DNA from: Phoronis australis
Lineage: Eukaryota > Phoronida > Phoronidae
DNA: 26,851 nt
Assembly (NCBI GenBank): GCA_002633005.1
Contig: NMRA01000606.1
Location: 177,851-204,701 of the forward strand
Direction of reading: 5' to 3'
Below, piece by piece: positions 18,727 to 26,851 of the stretch; within the stretch, counting starts at the first letter, position 1; each line of letters begins with the position of its first letter. Below the pieces are notes generated by a model. The model did not search any database. It was not told where the DNA came from and saw only the letters and a list, made by a program, of their open reading frames with translations. The translations under genes were made by a program, and so were the position numbers.

Positions 18727-20492
18727 TCAGCGCCATCTTGAGGCTTGGGGACGAGGATGCCCTACCGCCCGTCTAAGTTTGACCCAGACGTTAACCTCCG
18801 CTGTGGAGGGCAGCATTGGCATTCATAATACGGCTTGTCACTCTCGCCCGATTAGATAAGTGACGTGGGTCAGTGGAGCCTGATCTAATACATTCAGGAA
18901 AGAAGTATCTGTCTTGACGACGATCATCATGTCCAAATCCTGGAGAAGTTGAAAGGTTTGTCAAATTACTATAACTCATGCATATACCCTTTACTGTAGC
19001 GAGCGTACTCGTGGGCTTTTTACTATATCTAATGAGGCTGATATTTACTCGGTTTTATAAAGCAGGAGTAGTTATGTACCTAGTTTTGCTGAAACGTCAT
19101 GACGATTGTTCGCCAGGTCTAAAAATTTTCAGACTCTTATCATAAACAATGTCTAACTACAATAAGTACGAGGCTAATTGCTGACAGACATACCAGACCC
19201 ATACTCCAAAACCACACATGAATGGATGGAACTACTTTTGACCAGCTGCATCAGTTTAATAAACAATCTGAGGTTCCATATCAACCAAAAGGACAGTTTA
19301 TAACCAAGCTTTCTGTGGTAAAGCGAACACCGGGGATTATATAGATGAACCAGTGAGACAACTGAAAACACGAAATACCAATTTTAACATTTACTCAGAA
19401 TCGCATTATTATTCATGCACATGTTAAACAAAGCATTGCAACACGTTAATGAAAAACTTTCAAAACCTAGTAATCAAATTAGCACTCAGGAAAGTCAAGT
19501 GGCAGTAAAATCGAGTGCCGCTTGTAGTTCTAACAACTAAGCTTGCCTCTGTTTCTTCATAACTTGTTTATACAAGAAATAGTGGCAAGCAACCAATGAG
19601 ACACAATTTGAACCAAAGTTTCAGGAACTGAATACATTGTAAATTTTCAACATTCATCAGATGTAATTGTAAACAATGACAAAATAACATGGAGGCAGAA
19701 GAACGGTAGTTGTATTTCACTTATTTAAATAGAAGTATAGTGGCGTAGAATAGAGCATGACAAATTGATGTGGAATAGGAACGATGTACACACACTTTTG
19801 GATGCACATATATTTTAGCACAGTCAATAGATCTTCAGTAGACGCAATTTTCAACTGAAAATGTCATTAGTCTTTGGCTTAATTAATGTTGGAATATTTT
19901 TGAATTTTCACTTGCTTTCTTAAATAAGCACATTCATTCACTGGATGTTGCTGCAGTTATAAGAATATTTCTAACCACACACAGTTAATAACGATATGTG
20001 ACCCAGCACGACAAAATGAGTCTTAAGTCAGAAACTTTATTTCCTGACCAGACCGCAAACAATCGCTTTCGGTGAAAATTGGGTCATTTTTTATTGCAGA
20101 TTATGGTTATTTATTCATTCTACTTCACAAAACATTGCTTTAAAACAAGCAAACTTCATTTTAAACCTTATATATATTTCATTTTGAAAAACATCACCTT
20201 CTCCACGACAGGATATCTCGTGAAATTTTCATCAAAATTTGCCGGTTTTCGTGACCGCATTACTCAATCACCCGATGCCCCAATTCACTCGTAAACATAT
20301 CAACAGAAAGGTCAAACTCTGCCTATTATGCATGTAGTAAGCTCTTTGAGTTTTTCGTCCAATCATGAGTCGTAATGGGGCTATTCGGAGAATTCTGCTG
20401 TACTAGTGGTGATTGGATTGCGCATGCGTCGCTGTCTGCATGTAAACAGCTGTTAAAAAGACGGAATTGTTAGCAAAAGACGTCGTCACGCT
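18727..20492. other. no supported gene
   Basis: AT-rich, with scattered open frames of 60-70 codons and no recognisable domain. I looked for exons belonging to the gene ending at 24997 and found none I can defend. Confidence 0.45.
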
Positions 20493-20657
20493 AAGCCTTA
20501 TTATTGCTATTTTCCCTGGTGCAAGTCTTCGACAGGTGGTCACAAATTTCCAAAAGACCTAAGGTTACTACATTTGTGAAGAATTGCGGTAAAAAGGGTG
20601 AACCAACTGACAAAAAATGCGTGGATGCCGAAGCCCCGTGAGTGCTCTATTCATTTC
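20493..20657 (+). pseudogene. THAP-domain remnant (third in window)
   Basis: One reading frame spans a whole THAP zinc finger. It begins KPYYCYFPWCKSSTGGHKFP, giving the first two zinc Cys (20505-20507, 20520-20522) and the FPKD motif. It then meets TGA (20577-20579) exactly where the invariant Trp (TGG) belongs, continues RIAVKRVNQLTKNAWMPK, and ends CSIHF with the C-x2-H pair (20643-20654). The Cys-to-Cys spacing of 40 residues is normal for THAP. The first codon is AAG where ATG would be expected. A donor-like GTAAGT is at 20693. THAP proteins are zinc-dependent DNA binders or transposase N-termini; this one is dead unless the stop is an error. Confidence 0.68.
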
Positions 20658-20806
20658 CTTTGCCATTGGGATACATACTGTAACGTTACTTGGTAAGTTT
20701 TTAGCAACCAGTTTCTATCGACATCGTTCGGTGATGTTATCCCCACCAGTTACCCCATTGAATAACGGGTTTATTGAGTGGAACTAAGTGTTTCTTTTCG
20801 GAAACT

Positions 20807-20865
20807 CACCCAGGACTCGGATGCCGGGTAGGCTAGCAGCCTATACTCACATATTGTCCTGGGTG
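20807..20865. repeat. hairpin, 10-bp perfect stem
   Basis: CACCCAGGAC (20807-20816) is inverted as GTCCTGGGTG (20856-20865). The loop of about 39 bases contains a smaller palindrome GGCTAGCAGCC. ACTC and GAGT just outside extend the pairing with a bulge. No function is assigned. Confidence 0.5.
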
Positions 20866-21351
20866 GGAGTGCGCCCAACATAAGAGGTGTATTATAAGTG
20901 GCGCTCAGAAGTCAAGGGTGATTTTTTCACAGCAGTTTCTCTTCAAAACTATGTTATGTCCAATAAAATTCTCTAGAAAAGTGAGTAATCGTATTTCATA
21001 TCGGACCCCACCCCCAGCGCTACCATATTAGTTACCGAATTAACATGAATAAGCGCTTCAGTAAATGTCGTAACATTACATTGGAATAAAAATTGACACC
21101 TAGAATAAATTTTACTTATTGAGATCAGAAGCACAGTTTATATGTCATGAAAGATATATATTGTCAAATCACTTTTAGCCTGTTTCACATATTTTAATTC
21201 AGATCTTAAATAAGACTTGGGTACAAAGATTATTAGTTTCTACATATAAACATGAAGATGAAACGTCAAGTATGTTCTGTCCTACAAAAGTAGTTTTGTC
21301 TTGTGTTTTCTTTTACAATTTGCTAATATTTCTCTGACTGTTCTGTTACAG

Positions 21352-21501
21352 GTGAAAGAAAACGACTGAAACCAGCCACTTGACCGTCTATTTTACCTTT
21401 GGACAAAGTGAAAAGCAATCCTTCAGCAATAACCGGAAAGAATTGAACCTAATCAAACAAAAGAAAGATTTTACAGTTGAATCTCCTTGAGAAAGAATAA
21501 A
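21352..21501 (+). other. possible 3' terminal exon with poly(A) signal
   Basis: A good acceptor (TTCTGTTACAG, 21341-21351) is followed by 150 bases ending in AATAAA at 21496-21501. If joined to the donor at 20693, only one or two codons would follow before a stop, so it would be mainly 3' untranslated sequence of the THAP remnant's former transcript. This is inferred from splice and poly(A) signals alone. Confidence 0.25.
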
Positions 21502-21735
21502 GTTTTACGTACCGTTATACAAAATGTTGTTTACAGCTATATTTACTTTTTGTTGTTTTCAATCCATTAACTACAGAAATCAAATCAAATACACTGGGTG
21601 ATTTAGAACAGGCACTAACAAGACACAAATAAATTACCAATTAGTGATTGCACACTCGGTAAATGTTAAGTATACTTAATTGAAGAGCATTTATTTATAG
21701 GTACCCTGAGTACATGCATACATGTAGCTATTTTC

Positions 21736-22653
21736 TCTTCTCTAAATGACGGAGCTTTAATGTGTTGGAGGGGTATTTTGGTGCTGTCTTGGGACTGAAA
21801 TTCCCTATCTATTTTTCCTGGTTTTATTTCCACTGTCACATATGAATTAGTCTCAGTCCCTAGCTGAGGTGGTTGTAGGTCACAACCCACACTATCACAA
21901 CAAATACAATTAAAAAAGACATGCAGGGTACAGACAACTGTACATGCGATAATAGGAATTGAAGCCACACACAATTACGGCCCTGCGACTCAGCTGTGTA
22001 TTTGACCTGTTCACTTCAATGTTGTTAACCAAGCATATGTGGCACATTTGACTGAACATGTATAGCCAAAACATAGTCAGGGTGTCACAGGTGTTTATTT
22101 AAATGACACCAGTGACACTGACGTCTGCACCAACTGACACCGGGACATATAATTGGGCAACTGAAATAATTCTCAATATATGATATAACTGTAAAATTAT
22201 TACATCCACTATTACGAAAATATCATGACGTTCTCGAAAGTACATGAATGAAATTGAAAAGCTTGTATTAAATCATCAAAGCCTGCCAAGATAATTACTC
22301 AAAAGTTTCGTATTCATACACCACCTTCACACCAACTTATTATTTTGTAAGATCATAAATATTCGATGTAGAAAAAATCGATGTCATCTCATAAACTGTT
22401 TGCGTGTTGTTTTTGCATATTTTAAAGAAAAGTCAATAAGCGTTTTATAAAATTCATTTATAGCATGTACAGAATACTAGGCTGGGTGTAAATTCCCAAT
22501 GTTTACTATTACTACTAGTAGTGATAACAGGGAGTCGGTAAGTTGATACTTTCCAAGTTATAAACATAACAGCAGTCCAATATCTTTACTGCTGTAACTA
22601 GAGACCAGGTGAGTTTTTCTTAAGGTAACCCATAATAATATTCACGATACCCC
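21736..22653 (+). repeat. direct duplication 2, copy A
   Basis: About 918 bp, roughly 97 percent identical by eye to 22967-23907. The open frame on the minus strand (21666-21974) recurs in copy B, but almost every base difference changes an amino acid, so I do not treat it as coding. The copies differ by a local inversion near 22473-22515. Confidence 0.9.
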
Positions 22654-22965
22654 CTGTAAGATACTTTACCTTTGTTTGCTCCGGGTGGCTCATGGTCACG
22701 TGTATATTCATGGATGAATAGACTGAATATAATTTGCATGTGACCTGACCCTCATTTCAGTATAAGTGTTGTGCGCTGACAGGATTTACTGACATTGTGG
22801 CAGTGCATATTTGGCGTCAGTGAGGAGAGCCAGGGAGCGGCAGTATTGAGGTATTTTTCATGGTGTTTTCGTATTTGGTATTTCCGAATTTGCATTTTGT
22901 CTGTATCTGTGAGGTTTGCTATGCATTTTGTTTTTTATTTTTAGAACTGAAACAGAGAAGAACTG
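22654..22965. other. unique sequence between the two copies
   Basis: Not repeated elsewhere in the window. It contains ATTTGCAT (octamer-like, about 22732-22739) and CACGTG (about 22697). It ends at the N of 22966, directly before copy B. No gene is seen. Confidence 0.4.
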
Positions 22966-22966
22966 N

Positions 22967-23907
22967 TCTTCTCTAAATGACGGAGCTTTAATGTGTTGGA
23001 GGGGTAATTTGGTGCTGTCTTGGGACTGAAATTCCCTATCTATTTTTCCTGGTTTTATCTCCACTGTCACATATGAATCAGTTTCAGTCCCTAGCTGAAG
23101 TGGTTGTAGGTCACAACCCAAACTATCACAACAAATAGAATTAAAAAAGACATGCAGGGTACAAACAACTGTACATGGGATAATAGGAACTGAAGCCACA
23201 CACAATTACGGCCCTGCGACTCAGCTGTGTATTTGACCTGTTCACTTCAATGTTGTTAACCAAGCATATGTGGCACAGTTGACTGAACATGTATAGCCAA
23301 AACATAGTCAGGGTGTCACAGGTGTTTATTTAAATGACACCAGTGACAGTGACGTCTGCACCAACTGACACCGGGACATAAAATTGGGCAACTGAAATAA
23401 TTCTCAATATATGATATAACTGTAAAATTATTATATCCACTATTACGAAAATATCATGACGTTCTCGAAAGTACATGAATGAAATTGAAAAGCTTGTATT
23501 AAATCATCAAAACCTGTCAAGATAATTACTAAAAGTTTCGTATTCATACACCACCTTCACACCAACTTATTATTTTGTAAGATCATAAATATTCGATGTA
23601 GAAAAAATCGATGTCATCTCATAAACTGTTTGTGTGTTGTTTTTGCATATTTTAAAGAAAAATCATTAAGCATTTTATAAAAATTCATTTATAGCATGTA
23701 CAGGTGTAGTAGTGATAGTAAACATTGGAAATTTACACCCAGCCTAGTATTCTGTACATGCTATAAATAGTAGTGATAACAGGGAGTCGGTAAGTTGATA
23801 CTTTCCAAGTTATAAACATAACAGCAGTCCAATATCTGTACTGCTGTAACTAGAGACCAGGTGAGTTTTTCTTAAGGTAACCCATAGTAATATTCACGAT
23901 ATCCCCT
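22967..23907 (+). repeat. direct duplication 2, copy B
   Basis: The mate of 21736-22653. It starts immediately after the N at 22966, in the middle of sequence shared with copy A. This mirrors duplication 1 and again suggests two haplotypes joined in tandem. After 23907 the sequence differs from what follows copy A. Confidence 0.9.
23688..23767. repeat. inverted-repeat-flanked flipped segment in copy B
   Basis: TTTATAGCATGTACAG (23688-23703) is perfectly inverted at 23752-23767. The bases between them, reversed, match 22473-22515 of copy A (for example CTAGGCTGGGTGTAAATT). Copy A has only one arm. The segment has been inverted and one arm duplicated, as expected of a fold-back or template-switch event. 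Confidence 0.8.
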
Positions 23908-24490
23908 CTATTCAAAGAACTTGCCATGTTTTGCATTGTAAAGTCCACAACTAGGTTACAGGTATAGATTTATGTACATCTTTTATGCATGCTAGGACTG
24001 GATTGACTACGGCCTGCCCTTTACAACCACAAGTGATGACGCCTGTCGTTTATACCACGCGGTACTCAGCCAGGTAAATATTGTACACTCCGTCACAGCG
24101 TCTTCTATATGGTCCGAGATCAAGGCGTATGAATGCATTTTGCGACCAACAAGAATTCGTTTCCCCTAAAGCCTATACGTACAAGTTACATATGTATCAT
24201 TGATAGACTTTGTATAGGTCTACCCTAAATTCTAAAACTTTACATTGAAAATGTAATCGCTTTGAATTTGTATAACAAAATTGCGACTGCAAGCAAACGA
24301 CAAATAACACGTGACTGATGTCATAAGTTTGTACTTTGAACCAGAAGGAGTTGCTAAAGCGCCACAGAATAAGTACGGTCGTTTCAGGAATTGTCATGAA
24401 AAGTCGTTCATAAAGGAGTTGAGAATTCAAGAGTAAAGTTGTGGTTCATGAGTAAAAATGTTCAGTGTATATGGAAGGTGAAGCACTAAA
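23908..24490. other. no supported gene
   Basis: The minus-strand frame 24197-24430 (77 codons) has no recognisable domain. No repeat is evident apart from the start of the GC-rich block at 24491. Confidence 0.4.
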
Positions 24491-24620
24491 ATAAGTGGGG
24501 ACTATAGCCCCCTTCCCCTATGATGAGTCGTTCGTAGAGTCTATGGGCAGCGCAGCACTCGGCTGAAGTAAGCCGGTGGGGGCTAAGCCCCCGTGAAGGC
24601 CCCTATGGTGCGACGCATAT
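24491..24620. repeat. GC-rich fold-back family member
   Basis: Contains AAGTGGGGACTATAGCCCCC, CTATGGGCAGCGCAGCAC and the hairpin GGGGGCTAAGCCCCC (24578-24592). These pieces match the fold-backs at 15612-15759, rearranged in order. The origin is a small non-autonomous element; the ends are not resolved. Confidence 0.45.
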
Positions 24621-24702
24621 GGTGTATACCCCCACGATAATACGTGTTGTGAGGATGTCCACAATGTTACTGCGTTAGAAATTCGCCTTTGTTTCGTTGT
24701 AG

Positions 24703-24784
24703 ATTGTTGGACTACACGATGATCCTACTGTTGGCGGTTTTGCGGAGTCCACGAAACGACTTGTCGACGACCATCCTAACTTCG
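24703..24784 (+). CDS. internal coding exon of an unrecognised gene
   Basis: An acceptor (TTTCGTTGTAG, 24692-24702) and donor (G|GTGAGC, 24785-24790) bound 82 bases reading IVGLHDDPTVGGFAESTKRL and then VDDHPNF, which has ordinary soluble-protein composition. The donor is phase 1 and leads in frame to 24852-24997. I do not recognise the protein. The frame also stays open without splicing to about 24972, but that reading lacks the well-placed stop and poly(A) signal. A minus-strand open frame over the same bases (24675-24941) is a likely shadow. Confidence 0.4.
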
Positions 24785-24851
24785 GTGAGCGCAGTTGTAA
24801 TTTTATTTTGCCGCCAATATTTAATGATTTATTGCGAATTTTGCAGTTGAG

Positions 24852-24997
24852 CTGGAGTTTCGGAGAATTTAGAACAGGGACAGAAATTGCAGTTGGCCCC
24901 GTACAAAATCCTGAGTCCGCCAGTGCCACCAAGCACACCACTCGACGCTGTGCTACAGGGTCTCCCGCCTAATTTTGTAACCGAAATCGAGCTCTAA
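24852..24997 (+). CDS. terminal coding exon of an unrecognised gene
   Basis: Continuing phase 1 from 24784, this exon gives 47 codons and a TAA: NLEQGQKLQLAPYKILSPPV, then PPSTPLDAVLQGLPPN and FVTEIEL, and stop at 24995-24997. AATAAA follows 24 nt later. The acceptor used would be TTGAG at 24847-24851; a stronger-looking TTGCAG lies five bases upstream but shifts the frame to an early stop, which is the main doubt. The intron would be about 67 bp. The proline-rich middle and hydrophobic C-terminus are protein-like, but no family is recognised. Earlier exons should lie upstream. Confidence 0.4.
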
Positions 24998-25020
24998 ACT
25001 ATTTTGACATAAAAATTCAA

Positions 25021-25026
25021 AATAAA
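25021..25026 (+). terminator. poly(A) signal AATAAA
   Basis: Canonical hexamer 24 nt after the stop of the unrecognised terminal exon, on the same strand. It is the best support for that gene model. Confidence 0.5.
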
Positions 25027-25333
25027 AGTCTATAATTCTGTGCTCGATTATTTTATGGTTTAGGTGATTGATTTTCTAATCCTAGTTGGCACAGCAGGAT
25101 AACGTCAGCATTAAAGCTATACATGTACACTCTTGTCCGGAACTCAAAATATTTAGTTTTTAGTCGAGATGGTAGGGGCAGCTAAGAACGAATTTAGAAT
25201 ATAAACCCATCCGCGTAAACCACATTGTACTCAAGCATAGAATAATAGATACTTATTCTGAGTTAATAGTAAAGCAGGGCTGATTTAATGTCAAAAGTAA
25301 TTCACCTTACGCCAACGAGAGGTCGCTCTGCCT

Positions 25334-25585
25334 ATGATATCACGTGACGCGGAAGTCCTACATCAGATAATGGCATCGTCAGGCAAGACCGGTGTGCTAA
25401 CTGATATTCACGCAGACTTTGGCGAACATTATCTTCCCTATGAATCTCGCCATGACGAAGACAAAAGGCACGATCCTTCAAAAAGGTTCCTACGGGAACG
25501 GGTTGAAGATTTACGTCGAGGTCACCTGACATGTAAACCGCCCGCGTATGTTTCAGAGTCAACGCAAATCCGACGAGCCTCATAG
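25334..25585 (+). CDS. doubtful small open frame, highly charged
   Basis: 83 codons starting MISRDAEVLHQIMASSGK and rich in Asp, Glu, Lys, Arg and His, in a locally GC-richer island. Codons lean toward purine-first, as in real genes. However, the opposite strand is open over the same span (25332-25583), and no domain, promoter or poly(A) signal is apparent. It could be an exon or chance. Confidence 0.2.
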   Translation: MISRDAEVLHQIMASSGKTGVLTDIHADFGEHYLPYESRHDEDKRHDPSKRFLRERVEDLRRGHLTCKPPAYVSESTQIRRAS

Positions 25586-26851
25586 AGTTGACATCAGCGT
25601 CGACAAAAACTGCACGAATGCAGTTAAAAGTAATAGTAAAAATCCTTAATGAATAACAATTCTTCCCTCAAAGCAAAAGGAACGTTTTACTAAAATTTTG
25701 AGGGGATCACGAAACCTACTGAGCTGAATCTGTAACAGTTTAGCCGAGAATTTCGTGTCCAATGATCACCGATGGTCGAGGCGGAACCGTGACAGACACA
25801 CGTAGCAAGTCGGAGTTCAGAGTAACTGTAACCATCAAATGAACATGATTGCATGAGTATTTGTTTAAACTGGGAACAAATGAAAACATTAACGACCTCC
25901 TCAGAGGTATCTCTCTACGCGGTACTTCTAAACTTATAGGAACATAATTTGTCGAAAAGTATCCAGCATATGGAGTACCTATGGTATGATCATCATCTCT
26001 ACTGGGTCAGCAGTATTGTCTAAGGCCTAGGCAGCCAAGAGGCTGAACAAGTTAAAAAACCAACTGGTGATAATACTGAAACACACATGGAAAACACCAA
26101 GATGTATTTTTCAAAAACACGTACCTGTTTTTGAAAGCTATACTTCTTTCTCTTTCCTGAAATGTGGCCCATAATGTACTTTTCCTGCTAACAAATGATG
26201 CACTCATGTTTCAGAATGCTCCTATCTTGTTCAGGTTAATCGGGTGTTTCAGATTTTGGAAGTGTAATTGATTTTCTTGGAAAATCTTGGATAACATCTG
26301 TATCACTTTCTGCAACTTCAGCTTTAGTACTACTGTTGGTGCCTTGAAACGTTGCTATGCCGTTCTATGTCCTTTCAATTTTTTGGTCTGACACTTGGTC
26401 TTCTAGTCTACAGCACTCAGCAGTATACTGTGTAGGCTACCAGGACATGCAGCTGTTTTCTGCACAAACGTTTGTGACACCTCTTCTTCTTTTTGATCTA
26501 CTGATCTAAAGAGTTTCACAGTCAATCAGCTTTCGTCAGGAAGCTTTCCTAAGCTTCTTTAGGCTCTGACATCACAATTTTGTGCTGTTTGATAAACCTT
26601 GAATTATAACGGCATCACACTCCATGGGAGCAGCCATATTAAAGTAAGTAAGCACAACAATACAATCTGGCTCTCTGATTGGTCAATTCAATAGAAAAGC
26701 GCCATCAAGTGGCAGGAATGTACATCATATTTTATGCAACAAAAACACCTTTTTTTAAAAAAATGTGCAAGTGTAGACGTGGGAACTTTTTGGAATTTGA
26801 TTTATAGGTATATTATCTAGCCACATAGAAAAAACTAGGTTGCCCCCCCAA
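25586..26851. other. no supported gene; one short hairpin
   Basis: AT-rich. TTTCAAAAACA (26109-26119) and TGTTTTTGAAA (26126-26136) form an 11-bp perfect stem with a 6-base loop. Otherwise nothing identifiable to the window end. Confidence 0.4.

Noticed and set aside
20637-20645. Splice donor CCC|GTGAGT
   Set aside because: Reading through it gives CSIHF, the expected zinc-binding end of the THAP domain, so the GTGAGT is coding sequence; GTAAGT at 20693 is the better donor.
21666-21974. 102-codon minus-strand open frame, conserved in copy B at 22858-23205
   Set aside because: Nearly all differences between the copies change amino acids, and the downstream parts diverge; conservation reflects the duplication, not selection.
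1-26851. CRISPR array, operon or prokaryotic signals
   Set aside because: No regularly spaced short repeats; the window is eukaryotic by splice signals, LINE, GmrI-type element and P450.

Overview
The window is eukaryotic, most likely from a marine invertebrate deuterostome such as an acorn worm, lancelet or sea urchin. The evidence is an AT-rich, intron-bearing, gene-poor sequence packed with decayed transposons, an animal CYP2-type cytochrome P450, and a Ty3/gypsy element with the integrase-before-reverse-transcriptase order known from the deuterostome GmrI group. The species cannot be fixed from sequence alone. Single N characters at 17854 and 22966 look like assembly joins.

Layout. 1-89 (-) is the start of an unrecognised acidic protein leaving the window, with an ETS/CRE-like promoter motif about 200 bp upstream. 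2061-2147 is a small fold-back element. 2515-4035 (-) is the only clearly intact gene, a single-exon 506-residue CYP2-like P450 with its own TATA box. 4599-5400 is the 3' end of a CR1/jockey-type LINE. 5450-5753, 8964-9245 and 11695-11903 are three copies of one small inverted-repeat element family. 6222-7135 holds two diverged inverted arms.

8081-11084 is the most interesting unit: 31-bp terminal inverted repeats (28 of the outer bases of the core match with only two differences) and matching subterminal repeats enclose a broken two-exon THAP domain read inward from the right end. This resembles a dead P-superfamily (THAP9-like) DNA transposon. 11904-15161 is a decayed GmrI-like LTR retrotransposon. 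15354-15759 carries GC-rich palindromes.

16254-18726 and 21736-23907 each contain a near-identical direct duplication whose join is marked by an N, probably two haplotypes placed in tandem by the assembler. The first also contains a 9-bp-TSD inverted-repeat element and a second THAP remnant; the second shows a local inversion between copies. A third THAP remnant lies at 20493-20657. 24703-24997 (+) looks like the last two coding exons of an unrecognised gene followed by a poly(A) signal. The rest has no gene I can support.

The genes do not form an operon or pathway. The unifying theme is transposon decay, with three independent THAP-domain remnants each damaged at a zinc ligand or the invariant tryptophan.
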